NCBI RefSeq assembly: GCF_036322805.1
Contig: NZ_AP027272.1
Coordinates: 4,650,001 to 4,714,000 of the forward strand
Source: Planctobacterium marinum
GTDB taxonomy: Bacteria > Pseudomonadota > Gammaproteobacteria > Enterobacterales > Alteromonadaceae
Reading direction: 5' to 3'
Length of the DNA stretch: 64,000 bases
Every line of letters begins with the position of its first letter. Within the stretch, counting starts at the first letter, position 1. A program made the translations under genes and the position numbers. The notes below the pieces were generated by a model. That model did no database searches and was not told the DNA's origin. It worked only from the letters and a program-made list of their open reading frames with translations. Shown here piece after piece: positions 1 through 8,324 of this stretch.

Positions 1-1
1 C

Positions 2-1057
2 GCAGCGCTGGACTATACCAGTTCAGGCGATCTGGACTATCGTTGGCGCTTACAGGGCTTCGATGAGCAATGGCAATACGCCAGTGCCGACAACCGCCGT
101 GCCACTTACACCAACTTGCCACCTGGGAGATACCAACTCATTATACAGAGCACGAACAGCAAAGGTGAATGGCTGGATAATGACATCTCTGTCACTGTGA
201 TTAATCCACCCGCTTGGTTTGAAACCCTATGGTTTTATGCCGTTTTGCTGGCAGTTTTCACCTTCTTGATGTGGCGACTGTTTATCTTGCGCACTCATCA
301 CCTGGTGAGACAAAAGCGTAAACTCGACCAACAAATCAGCCAAAAAACCCAGGAGCTCACCCAAGCAAACCTTGATAAAGATCGCATTATGTCTATCGTT
401 GCCCATGATATTAACAACAAAATTTCGATTGGATTAGGGTATCTTGATCTTATGCAAATCGCAGGGAACAAACTCAGCCCTGAGGAAGGACAAAAATACC
501 TTAGACAAGCTATTCAGGCGGGTCAAGGTTGTGCTTCACTCGTTGAAGAGTTGCGAGATTACGGCAAACTCAGTAATGAAAGTGACAATATCACACTCAA
601 AACTACCAACCTGATTAAAGCTCTGGAAAAAATTGTCGAGAGTCATCAACCCAAAGCACTCACCAAGAAAATCCAACTGACTTTGGAGTATGAGAGAGAA
701 GTGTTGTTTTGCGATCTTCACCAGGCGAAGTTTTCTCGCGTCATAGAAAACTTACTGAGCAACGCCATCAAATTCTCCTATGAAGGACAAGTGGTTAGTG
801 TAAAAGTAGTCACCCGGGATAAGCAGGCTTTGATCGCGGTGCGTGATGAGGGAGTTGGTATCCCGGAAGAAATTCACTCTCAGCTTTTTTCAGCGTTTAC
901 CAATGTCGGCAGAAAAGGTACTCAAAATGAAAAATCAACCGGACTGGGTCTCTACATAGTGAAAAAATTGGTACAACAACACCGCGGTAAAGTCTGGTTT
1001 GAATCTGTCGAAGGCAAAGGTAGCTGCTTTTATGTCCTGCTACCCCTCACTGATTAA
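2..1057 (+). CDS. Sensor histidine kinase with Y_Y_Y domain (5' end outside window)
   Basis: The reading frame is open from the first bases, so the N-terminal part, probably a beta-propeller sensor, lies outside the window. Visible in order: the end of a Y_Y_Y domain (YRWRLQGFDEQW), one membrane segment around bases 225-290, a coiled-coil linker, a HisKA domain with phosphoacceptor motif VAHDINNK, and a HATPase domain with N box (LLSNAIKF), G1 box (DEGVGIPEE) and G2 box (GLGLYIVKKL). All kinase boxes look intact. Periplasmic-sensor kinases of this type often respond to carbohydrates or other nutrients. No receiver domain follows, so its response regulator must be elsewhere. Confidence 0.85.
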   Translation, partial: AALDYTSSGDLDYRWRLQGFDEQWQYASADNRRATYTNLPPGRYQLIIQSTNSKGEWLDNDISVTVINPPAWFETLWFYAVLLAVFTFLMWRLFILRTHHLVRQKRKLDQQISQKTQELTQANLDKDRIMSIVAHDINNKISIGLGYLDLMQIAGNKLSPEEGQKYLRQAIQAGQGCASLVEELRDYGKLSNESDNITLKTTNLIKALEKIVESHQPKALTKKIQLTLEYEREVLFCDLHQAKFSRVIENLLSNAIKFSYEGQVVSVKVVTRDKQALIAVRDEGVGIPEEIHSQLFSAFTNVGRKGTQNEKSTGLGLYIVKKLVQQHRGKVWFESVEGKGSCFYVLLPLTD

Positions 1058-1160
1058 TACTTTGGTTGTAGCACGGCCTTAAAAAAGTGGAATAACGTTG
1101 CATTCACCTGGTAAAAGGTTAAATTAATCTAAGTAATCTGAACAATATATAGAAGAACAA

Positions 1161-2252
1161 ATGATAGTACTTGCCTCTACCCATCAAAGCACGCTGGACG
1201 AGAACCGCCACTTGCGCATGCAATTACAGGAATTGGAAAATTCCCTGGCCGCTTTGGAAAAAGAAAACCGCGATTTAAAAGAAGAACTTTACGCTAAAAA
1301 AGATGTGGAAAGCCACTACGAAGCTGATCTAGTCAAATGCATGAGCATGTCATTGAAACAGGTGGAAGGTATCAGAGAAACGGTACTAGGCGCCTTTCAG
1401 CGCGTGGACGAAGAATCTCAGTCGATTGCAAAAGTCAGTGAGTTATTCGACACCTCTACTAGTTCGTTAGCCAGCATCGTGACCTCAATGGAAGATATGG
1501 GCAACAAGATGGGTGGTATGAGTAACAGCATCAATGGTTTGTCTGAAAAAGCCGACAGCATTAACAAATTTGTTTCCACCATTACCAGTATCTCCGACCA
1601 AACTAACTTGCTCGCTCTTAATGCCGCCATTGAGGCAGCGCGTGCCGGCGACGCGGGTCGTGGCTTTAGCGTAGTAGCAGACGAAGTGCGCAGTCTGGCC
1701 ACCGAAACCAATAAATCAGCCAGTGAAGTCGCCGACTTAGTTACCAACATTATCAGCTCCACCAAATATGCAGTAAGTGCCGTGGATGAGCTACAAGGTA
1801 ACAATGAAAACCTGTCAGATGGTGTCTCAGAATTAAATGAGAACTACTCGTCTATTGTGGCCTGCTGTGACTCCATGAAAGTAGCTATTTCCGACACCAC
1901 CCACCGCACATTTATCCAGACGGTGAAACTAGATCATATCGTTTGGAAAGCCGACGTCTATGCAGTACTGCAAGGTCAGAGTAATAAAGAAATTGGTAGC
2001 TTTGCCGACCACACAAGTTGCCGCTTGGGCAAATGGTATCAAAGCAGTGGCAGGGAAATCTTTGGTCGCAGCAAAACCTTTAGTGATTTGGACAGTCCAC
2101 ATGCCGAAGTTCACAAATCAGGTGTTGCTGCAATGCGCGAAGCACAGCAGGGCAATCAAGATGCTGCAATGCGCCATCTACAGAAAATGGAAAGTGCCAG
2201 TGAACGGGTTTTACAGCTGTTAGACCAGCTGTGTAACGAATGGAAAGATTAA
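1161..2252 (+). CDS. Soluble methyl-accepting chemotaxis protein with C-terminal CZB zinc-binding domain
   Basis: This 363-residue chemoreceptor has no membrane segment. It has an N-terminal coiled coil (residues 10-60), a signalling hairpin whose tip is [19 protein letters not shown] around 145-163, and a C-terminal chemoreceptor zinc-binding domain. Likely zinc ligands are among H259, H284, C287, H314 and H318 (motifs [10 protein letters not shown] and PHAEVH). The architecture matches cytoplasmic TlpD-like receptors, in which CZB domains bind zinc and respond to oxidants. It converges on the zinc-uptake genes just downstream, which makes a zinc-related role attractive, but that link is inference. 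Confidence 0.92.
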   Translation: MIVLASTHQSTLDENRHLRMQLQELENSLAALEKENRDLKEELYAKKDVESHYEADLVKCMSMSLKQVEGIRETVLGAFQRVDEESQSIAKVSELFDTSTSSLASIVTSMEDMGNKMGGMSNSINGLSEKADSINKFVSTITSISDQTNLLALNAAIEAARAGDAGRGFSVVADEVRSLATETNKSASEVADLVTNIISSTKYAVSAVDELQGNNENLSDGVSELNENYSSIVACCDSMKVAISDTTHRTFIQTVKLDHIVWKADVYAVLQGQSNKEIGSFADHTSCRLGKWYQSSGREIFGRSKTFSDLDSPHAEVHKSGVAAMREAQQGNQDAAMRHLQKMESASERVLQLLDQLCNEWKD

Positions 2253-2265
2253 CTGACTTTAATAA

Positions 2266-2889
2266 CTAGAGCTTAAAACCGGGTTCATCAGGGGTGAGTG
2301 TTTTCGCCCCTTGACCTCGCTCAGCTATCCACTGCATCTGCACCTTCTTTAACGCGGGTAGTACTGAAAACAGCGAAACGCTAATGTCTCCGAACTCGCC
2401 GCTATCACACAGTAATTCATATTCCATTGTGACAGAAGCATGCTGTGAGTCATGGTCATGGTCATGGTCATGGTCATGGTCATGGTCATGGTCATGGTCA
2501 TGGTCATGGTCATGGTCATGGTCATGGTCATCATGATGATGGGCGGATTGCTCGGACGCCTCAACTGTGCCTGATTGCCACGAATAACTTACTTGTACTT
2601 GTTGTGCGTCACATTGAGCAGGTGTGGTCTCTAACCAGGCAGTATTTTTTAGTTGGCTAACCACCTGATTTAGCTTTAGCTTATCTTCAGCATCTACTGG
2701 CTGATACTCAAAAGAAACAAGGTTTGCCAGCGGTGATTCAAGCCGCACTGCCAACGTCGCTCCCTGTTGTACTAATTGTAGCTGCAGCTCACCGTGTACA
2801 TGGCTATCTGCAGCGGTAGCGGACAAAGACAAGAATGAAGTCGCAGCCACCAATCCAGCTCTTTTGGTATATCGACTGAATTTCGCCAT
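2266..2889 (-). CDS. ZrgA-like periplasmic zinc protein (DUF2796)
   Basis: This 207-residue exported protein has a signal peptide ending near A-T-A-A-D-S and a central His/Asp run (residues about 116-148) made almost entirely of His-Asp pairs. The flanks (HVHGELQLQL, MEYELLCDSGEFG) match the DUF2796/ZrgA family, whose Vibrio member is a Zur-repressed contributor to zinc uptake. The His-Asp run is a plausible periplasmic zinc sponge. The gene lies 16 bases downstream of the MerC-like gene on the same strand and probably shares its promoter and Zur box. The run is encoded by a perfect hexanucleotide repeat, so its length probably varies between strains. Confidence 0.85.
   Translation of the reverse strand: MAKFSRYTKRAGLVAATSFLSLSATAADSHVHGELQLQLVQQGATLAVRLESPLANLVSFEYQPVDAEDKLKLNQVVSQLKNTAWLETTPAQCDAQQVQVSYSWQSGTVEASEQSAHHHDDHDHDHDHDHDHDHDHDHDHDHDHDHDSQHASVTMEYELLCDSGEFGDISVSLFSVLPALKKVQMQWIAERGQGAKTLTPDEPGFKL
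2449..2526. repeat. Perfect GTCATG hexanucleotide microsatellite, 13 copies
   Basis: Thirteen uninterrupted copies of GTCATG lie inside the ZrgA-like gene. On the minus strand each unit encodes one His-Asp pair, so slippage by one unit adds or removes two residues without changing frame. Confidence 0.97.
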
Positions 2890-2905
2890 AATGAGTTTGG
2901 TAAGT

Positions 2906-3277
2906 TCAGGAAGGTTGCATTTCTGACAAACGGCGATTCATCTGATGGGCATATATGAGAATTCCACCGCCAATTACCGTCAAAATGGTTTCCAGAACAT
3001 GCAAATGCCAGATAAGCTCAAGCATTAATGAAATAGTCAGCAAGGCCATACCTATAACACCATATACTAGCGGCTGGTTATTACCATGCTGACGTTTAGC
3101 GTGTGGGAAACTCAGTGTCGCCACCAACAAAACAGGCAAGAAGAAAATAAGGTGAATCTCAGAAGAATGCCATGTAGCTGAGACAAGACCGGTGCCACCA
3201 AGCAACAACAACACGGCGCTAAGCACGCAATGTATAATGCATAAACTTGATAAAATAGTACCGATAATATCGCGCAC
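2906..3277 (-). CDS. MerC-domain membrane protein, probably zinc-related
   Basis: The protein has four predicted membrane segments and a MerC-type Cys pair (CIIHC) in the first. MerC proteins are inner-membrane metal carriers, and MerC-domain genes are often found beside Zur-regulated zinc genes. I place the start at GTG 3275-3277, preceded by the ribosome-binding sequence GAGGTGAGG. The frame stays open to an ATG at 3319, but that ATG lies within the predicted Zur box and would add 14 polar residues before the membrane segment. It is followed by the ZrgA-like gene after 28 bases counting from stop to start codon region, forming a two-gene unit. Substrate is not proven. Confidence 0.75.
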   Translation of the reverse strand: MRDIIGTILSSLCIIHCVLSAVLLLLGGTGLVSATWHSSEIHLIFFLPVLLVATLSFPHAKRQHGNNQPLVYGVIGMALLTISLMLELIWHLHVLETILTVIGGGILIYAHQMNRRLSEMQPS

Positions 3278-3299
3278 AGCCAACCTCACCTCAACAAAT

Positions 3300-3322
3300 G
3301 GAGGGTGATAGTATAACATTTC
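3300..3322 (-). promoter_or_regulatory. Putative Zur box
   Basis: On the minus strand the sequence GAAATGTTATA-C-TATCACCCTCC matches the gammaproteobacterial Zur palindrome (GAAATGTTATA-N-TATAACATTTC) perfectly in one half (11 of 11) and at about 7 of 11 positions when the other half is compared by symmetry. It sits directly upstream of the MerC-like/ZrgA-like genes, where zinc repression is expected. Confidence 0.7.
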
Positions 3323-3452
3323 AGGATTTTCGCAACTAAATTTTGAACAAAATAGCGGCGTTCACTCTTGATTTCGCTCCATCTCTGGCGCGAAGCCTCG
3401 CTCTGTTTAAGTATTACATTTTTTTCATCTAAGCCCTCAATCTGATCCTCCT

Positions 3453-3460
3453 CCCCCCCC
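3453..3460. repeat. C8 homopolymer upstream of the OmpR-type regulator gene
   Basis: Eight consecutive C bases lie about 42 bases before the response-regulator start, in its leader or promoter region. Such tracts can slip; whether this one affects expression is unknown. Confidence 0.6.
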
Positions 3461-3501
3461 AACAACTACTAGATAACGGATAAACAAAAAAAGAGAGTGT
3501 A

Positions 3502-4182
3502 ATGCGTATCTTGGTAGTTGAAGACGACAGTGCCGTAGCGGGATTTTTAAACAAAGGGTTAGCGGAGTCTGGCCACAATGTTGACGTTGCCTCAGAGGGT
3601 AAGCAGGGCTTGTTTTTAGCCACCACTGAACAATACGACGCGATAGTATTAGACAGAATGCTACCCGGAGTGGATGGCATCACCATTCTAAATACCTTAA
3701 GGGCCTCTGAGATAAAGACGCCGGTGCTAATCTTAAGTGCAAAAAACAAAGTCGATGACAAGGTAAAAGGCCTGCGCAGTGGTGCCGACGACTACCTGAC
3801 CAAACCCTTTGCTTTCGAGGAATTATTGGCTCGCCTGGATATTCTGGTGGCCAGGAGCATGCAAACCGATGTTAAGGATACCAAGCTTCGCGCCTTTGAC
3901 CTTGAGCTGGACCTGTTAACCAGAGAGGTTAATCGCGGCACGCAAAATATTGAGCTGCAATCAAAAGAGTTTCGCCTTTTGGAATACATGTTGCGCAACA
4001 AAGGCCAGGTGATAACGCGTACCATGCTACTTGAACACGTCTGGGATTATCACTTTGATCCACAAACTAATGTTATAGACGTGCACATCAGTCGTTTGCG
4101 ACAAAAAATTGATAAAGGCTTTGAACACAGCATTATAGAAACCATACGCGGCGCAGGCTACCGCATACCCACTGAGAGTTGA
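3502..4182 (+). CDS. OmpR/PhoB-family response regulator
   Basis: This 226-residue protein has an intact receiver domain (acidic pocket E7-D8-D9, phosphoacceptor D51 in IVLDRMLPG, K101 in YLTKPF) and a C-terminal winged-helix domain (RTMLLEHVWDYHFDPQTN, ISRLRQKI). The overall look is that of the CusR/CzcR/QseB branch of metal- and stress-responsive regulators. Its kinase follows 7 bases downstream. An upstream GAGAG provides a ribosome-binding site for ATG 3502. Regulon not determinable from sequence; the neighbouring outer-membrane protein gene is one candidate target. Confidence 0.93.
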   Translation: MRILVVEDDSAVAGFLNKGLAESGHNVDVASEGKQGLFLATTEQYDAIVLDRMLPGVDGITILNTLRASEIKTPVLILSAKNKVDDKVKGLRSGADDYLTKPFAFEELLARLDILVARSMQTDVKDTKLRAFDLELDLLTREVNRGTQNIELQSKEFRLLEYMLRNKGQVITRTMLLEHVWDYHFDPQTNVIDVHISRLRQKIDKGFEHSIIETIRGAGYRIPTES

Positions 4183-4189
4183 GCGCGAT

Positions 4190-5233
4190 TTGAGAACAGT
4201 CAAATTTATCACCAGTTCCAGCTTTATTGTGGGAAGCTTATTCAGCCTGATGCTGGCAATTGGACTGTACTTAGCCAATTCCTACTTCACCACTATCACC
4301 GAATACACTTTGCAGCAGACTCCGGACATGCAAGCTATCCAGCAGATATCCAAACGTTACACCCTGCTGATGATGGCAGTATTGGGTAGTGTTGTACTGC
4401 TCAGTTTTGTCATCGCCTGGTACGTGGTTAATCGCATTAACCGTATGTCTAACACCATTAACGATATTATGAATACTGGCAACCTAAGTGCCCGACTGGA
4501 AGTGGACAGCAGTTGGGACGACCTGAGCAAATTGTCACTGGTCACCAATCGTATGTTACAAGCTCTGGAAACCATGGTGAACGACGTTAAATCGGTTTCA
4601 GACAACATTGCTCATGATTTACGAACGCCACTAACAAGGCTACGCGCTGACATAGAATTGAGCGCCGATAACGGTCACAAGCATCAGTTGCTGGCAGAGG
4701 TCGATAACATACTAACTATATTTAACAGTCTATTGCGTATCGCTGATATCGAAGCTGAAAAACAGGTATCCGCATTTAAAACCCATGATTTAGCGAGAAT
4801 TGTGGATGATATTGTCAGTTTTTATGAAGCCCTGGCCGAAGAGAAACACATCAGTATTACCCTGCAAACCAAACCTGTGGAATTGCTGTGTGAGCGAAAT
4901 TTAGTTTTCCAGGCTCTGGCCAACGTCATCGATAATGCCATTAAATTCACCCCTGAAAATGGTCGCATCCACATACACCTAACAGTACAAAAAGACGCGG
5001 TAAAAATAACCATTTGCGACACAGGTCCCGGTGTACCCAAGCATCTGAGGGACAAGATTAGTCAAAGACTGTTCCGAGTTGAGCACAGCCGCTCAGCTCC
5101 CGGCAACGGTCTTGGCCTGGCCTTGGTGGCTGCAGTGATGCAGCTGCACGGGGGGAGTCTGTCATTCAAAGATGCCTGTAACGAGCCAGAAAACCTCCCG
5201 GGGTTGTGCAGCATTCTAAATTTCCCTCGATAA
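4190..5233 (+). CDS. Sensor histidine kinase, partner of the OmpR-type regulator
   Basis: Starts at TTG 4190, because the first membrane segment (residues about 7-30) requires it and no ATG precedes it. A second membrane segment at 58-81 is followed by a HAMP domain, a HisKA domain with H142 (NIAHDLRTPL), an N box (NVIDNAIKF) and G boxes (DTGPGVP, GNGLGLALV). The periplasmic loop is only about 27 residues, so ligand sensing through a large external domain is unlikely; it may sense within the membrane or a small ligand such as a metal. Forms an operon with the regulator gene. Confidence 0.92.
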   Translation: MRTVKFITSSSFIVGSLFSLMLAIGLYLANSYFTTITEYTLQQTPDMQAIQQISKRYTLLMMAVLGSVVLLSFVIAWYVVNRINRMSNTINDIMNTGNLSARLEVDSSWDDLSKLSLVTNRMLQALETMVNDVKSVSDNIAHDLRTPLTRLRADIELSADNGHKHQLLAEVDNILTIFNSLLRIADIEAEKQVSAFKTHDLARIVDDIVSFYEALAEEKHISITLQTKPVELLCERNLVFQALANVIDNAIKFTPENGRIHIHLTVQKDAVKITICDTGPGVPKHLRDKISQRLFRVEHSRSAPGNGLGLALVAAVMQLHGGSLSFKDACNEPENLPGLCSILNFPR

Positions 5234-5335
5234 TACAGCCCTGCTGAGTCAGGTTACAAAGCTTTAACCGAAAAGATAGTATCTGGTTAGTTTGAATAGC
5301 TTATGGTGTGGCGACTTACATAAAGGAGCAACACC

Positions 5336-5977
5336 ATGAAACGCCAGTTATTTATATTCACTATAGGCCTGACATCCCTTCACGCTCTGGCTGATAATGC
5401 CAGCTGGTATGTGAAACCTTACCTGGGACTGAGTAGTATTTCAGACCAACAAGGCACGCTAGTGCAAGCAGCCAATAATACAGACATAACCACAAACACA
5501 GACAGTGGTTTCACCAGTGGCATTGCATTGGGATATCAATACAATGCGCATTATTCTGCAGAGTTAGGCTGGGAATACCGCAGCAGCGATACAGACAGTC
5601 AATTAAGTGCAAACGACAACAGCTACGGTGGCAACTATGCTTCCAGCTTGTTTTTTCTCAATGGTTTTTACCACCTTGCCTCTTCATCAGATTGGACACC
5701 TTATGTGGGTGCAGGACTCGCTTGGGTACAAGAAGTCGATCTTGATCTTGAACTCAATGGCACCGAGCAGTCTTATTCGGGTGATGGCGACACAGGTTAC
5801 CAACTGATGCTAGGTGTGGATTACGCCATTGGCTCGCAGTGGCAGGCGAATGCTGAGCTTCGCTATTTGACCATTGGCGATATTGACCTTCAAGGAGAAG
5901 AGAATGCAACAGGTGAGCTGCGGGGCTTTGATTACGACCCAATGACCCTGAGTGTGGCATTAAAATATCGTTTTTAA
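5336..5977 (+). CDS. Outer-membrane beta-barrel protein (OmpA/OmpW-like barrel)
   Basis: This 213-residue protein has a signal peptide (cleavage near LHALADN), alternating hydrophobic strands typical of an eight-stranded barrel (WYVKPYLGLSSI, GIALGYQYN, PYVGAGLAW, GYQLMLGVDYAI), and a C-terminal aromatic signature KYRF recognised by the Bam machinery. AAAGGAGCAACACC gives a strong ribosome-binding site. No OmpA peptidoglycan-binding domain follows. It lies downstream of the two-component system but about 100 bases away. Exact porin family not assigned. Confidence 0.8.
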   Translation: MKRQLFIFTIGLTSLHALADNASWYVKPYLGLSSISDQQGTLVQAANNTDITTNTDSGFTSGIALGYQYNAHYSAELGWEYRSSDTDSQLSANDNSYGGNYASSLFFLNGFYHLASSSDWTPYVGAGLAWVQEVDLDLELNGTEQSYSGDGDTGYQLMLGVDYAIGSQWQANAELRYLTIGDIDLQGEENATGELRGFDYDPMTLSVALKYRF

Positions 5978-6080
5978 TTGCGAAAAGATGGCCAGGTAGT
6001 GGTATACGAAGTGATTGCAATTCCCTCAAATACGACTATTCTGGTTACACTTTTTTGCCTGATTATCCTACAGGAATGGC

Positions 6081-6449
6081 ATGCCCTATCAGATAGTTGT
6101 TGAAAACAAAATACTCAAGGTTGTGTTTAGCGAGCGCGTGGTTACCGAAGATCTGATAGCCCTGGATAAGGAGATTTTTGAGCATTGGTCTGACGCGGAA
6201 TGTGTGGGCCATATCTACGACTATCGGCAGGTAGAGACCGTAGGCTTTAGTGATGAGGAAATACGACAAATCGCGTTGCTTGATAAAAACGAATCATTTG
6301 TTCAGGGCCCACTAAAAATCGCCATCATAGTCACCGAGGAAAGTATTGCCCGATACTCGAGGGTTTATGTAGAAGGTTTACAAGGGTCTGATTGGCAAGC
6401 GGCTATTTTCGAAGATGAAGATGCCGCCAACGCTTTCATTTTGACGTGA
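6081..6449 (+). CDS. SpoIIAA/STAS-like protein of unknown role
   Basis: This 122-residue cytoplasmic protein alternates short strands and helices (IVVENKILKVVFSERV, IYDYRQVETVGF, KIAIIVTEESIARYS, FEDEDAANAFI) in the manner of SpoIIAA-like/STAS-SEC14-type domains. The C-terminal AIFEDEDAA..F pattern is common in that group. No catalytic motif is visible. It stands alone on the plus strand between the outer-membrane protein gene and the ovothiol genes. Function unknown; family assignment is by general resemblance. Confidence 0.6.
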   Translation: MPYQIVVENKILKVVFSERVVTEDLIALDKEIFEHWSDAECVGHIYDYRQVETVGFSDEEIRQIALLDKNESFVQGPLKIAIIVTEESIARYSRVYVEGLQGSDWQAAIFEDEDAANAFILT

Positions 6450-6509
6450 TCTGAGAGGCCTGAAAATCCGTTAAAGCGCACACCCCTTGTTAAAAAAGAG
6501 AAGTGAACC

Positions 6510-7175
6510 ATGAAATCCTGGACCCGCGCTGATATACAGGCAATGCAGCAGCGCTATCGAGCCATGTTTATTAACTCCCTGTCAGGCTTTAAGAGCGCCA
6601 ATCTAGTGGGCACCACCGACGCCAATGGCAACGAGAACTTGTGTATCGTCAGCTCGGTGTTTCACATTGGTGCCGATCCCGCGTTAATGGGTATGATTAC
6701 CCGCCCACAAAGCGTTCGACGAGATTCCGTGGCCAACATCAAAGCCACTGGTTACTACACTCTAAATCAGGTTAACACGGATATAGTCGTCGCAGCTCAC
6801 CAGACGTCTGCACGCTACGAAGCAGATATCAGTGAATTCACCGAAACGGGATTAACAGCCCACTATGAACCGGGATTTGTGGCCCCTTTCGTAGCAGAAA
6901 GCCAACTGCGTATCGGATTGAAACTGGTAGAAACCAAGCTACTGGAAATTAATCAAACAGAACTGATTATTGGTGAAATAATGCTGGTTCAAAGTAAAGA
7001 GTCTGCGCTGGAGCCCGATGGTAGTATCGACATAGAGCAACTCAATAGTGTTGCCATATCGGGACTGGATCGTTACCACTCAACGCAAAAAATCACCCGT
7101 CTAAGCTATGCCAAACCACATAGCCAACCCGAAGAGCTGTTGTTTGACACTCCAGACCAAACATCGCAGGAGTAA
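6510..7175 (+). CDS. Flavin reductase-like FMN-binding protein
   Basis: The 221-residue protein matches the flavin-reductase split-barrel fold: LVGTTDANGNENLCIVSS near the N-terminus, then MGMITRPQSVRRDSVANI, which resembles the flavin phosphate-binding segment, and GYYTLNQV. Members of this family bind FMN and reduce flavins or act as oxidoreductases. It is the first gene of a tight run (12 bases to the next gene, then 33 bases to ovoA), which suggests a redox task related to ovothiol. That link is inferred from position only. Confidence 0.82.
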   Translation: MKSWTRADIQAMQQRYRAMFINSLSGFKSANLVGTTDANGNENLCIVSSVFHIGADPALMGMITRPQSVRRDSVANIKATGYYTLNQVNTDIVVAAHQTSARYEADISEFTETGLTAHYEPGFVAPFVAESQLRIGLKLVETKLLEINQTELIIGEIMLVQSKESALEPDGSIDIEQLNSVAISGLDRYHSTQKITRLSYAKPHSQPEELLFDTPDQTSQE

Positions 7176-7187
7176 TCCAGAAGCGCT

Positions 7188-8291
7188 ATGCAGGGAAGTG
7201 AATCGCCAGGTCAGCACGCCCTACTGGAAAGATGTATCGCACACTGTCAATCCTTGCTGGCAAATTGGCAATTAACACCGCGGGTACATTTCGAACTGGA
7301 AGGCATGTGTATTATGCCACGGGCGCAGATCTTGGATTTGCGGCGTCTCAATCAACAGCTTGCTCAGCAGTGCATCCCAGGTGAGGTAAAACCCGAATAT
7401 TGGCCGGGACAATGGGAATATGTTTCCCTTCTAGCTGGGCAAACGCCACTGCAAGAGGCGCGATACATTGCGCGATTAAAACAGTTATTACCCAATCTCA
7501 TGCTGCAACAAGGCGCTCAAGAGGTGTTGTTGAAACCCGTGGTTTGGCATGGCTCTGATATCCGCTATGTCGCCGGTTCCAGTACACTTTTTGCCAGACA
7601 CAGCGGTTCTGTGCATATCCCCAATGCGATACAAGTCAATGTCAGTGTGGCTGACGTTAATGGCAATAATAAGTTACCCGACAGTGGTTTAGGAGAATGG
7701 ATACAATATCACCTGCTACAAAACAGCTACGCCTGTAGTGTCTTGTACCTTCCAGAGGAAGAAGCTTTTCAGCGTCTGAAACTGCGCACTGAGTTTGGTC
7801 TTGACGCCGAATTAAGCTCTCCGTGGGAACTTTCCGGTGGCTATCAGGGCAGCATTGCCTTATACAAAGAAAAAGGCAAACACGACCAGCCCCTGAATCC
7901 CAAACCACTGATACTAGGGGCACAAAAACAGCCCTTGTGTTGGAATAATGATTGGCAAAAAGCCTGCAGGATAGAGCATCGACTGGGCGCAACCAGTAAA
8001 AATTATGATCCTTTTGTTAACGTGCTGTTTATCTTACTCAATATATTAGATGCAGTAGTATCTTGGCAGTCGGGTGAATGTGCCCCCACAACTAAGCACC
8101 GCTCACTACCGGCAAGTTTGGCAGATTCCCCTGATGGGATTGGCGCATTGAGACTGTTTCAGGAGGACAGTTGGTTTGCCAGCAGCATAGATAACTACTG
8201 TCAAAATCTGACCATACCCGAGATATCCTCGTTAGGGCAGCATGTAAAACAAAACTATCTGAAAGGATTTCACCCCAAAATCCTTTCCTGA
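7188..8291 (+). CDS. Uncharacterised protein in the ovoA operon
   Basis: This 367-residue protein has no signal peptide and no clear membrane segment, and I do not recognise its family with confidence. Recognisable landmarks are PEYWPGQWEYVS, LKPVVWHGSDIRYVAGS, VNVSVADVNGNNKLPDSGLG and SPWELSGGYQGSIALYKEKG. The gene begins 12 bases after the flavin-reductase-like gene and ends 33 bases before ovoA, so the three are probably co-transcribed. A helper or accessory role in thiol-histidine metabolism is possible but is inferred from context alone. Confidence 0.75.
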   Translation: MQGSESPGQHALLERCIAHCQSLLANWQLTPRVHFELEGMCIMPRAQILDLRRLNQQLAQQCIPGEVKPEYWPGQWEYVSLLAGQTPLQEARYIARLKQLLPNLMLQQGAQEVLLKPVVWHGSDIRYVAGSSTLFARHSGSVHIPNAIQVNVSVADVNGNNKLPDSGLGEWIQYHLLQNSYACSVLYLPEEEAFQRLKLRTEFGLDAELSSPWELSGGYQGSIALYKEKGKHDQPLNPKPLILGAQKQPLCWNNDWQKACRIEHRLGATSKNYDPFVNVLFILLNILDAVVSWQSGECAPTTKHRSLPASLADSPDGIGALRLFQEDSWFASSIDNYCQNLTIPEISSLGQHVKQNYLKGFHPKILS

Positions 8292-8324
8292 CATTAAGAC
8301 CGCGCAAAACGCTAAGGAGTTAAT

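Noticed and set aside
2445-2660. Plus-strand frame encoding Gly-His repeats
   Set aside because: It is only the other strand of the hexanucleotide repeat in the ZrgA-like gene; no start context or family support.
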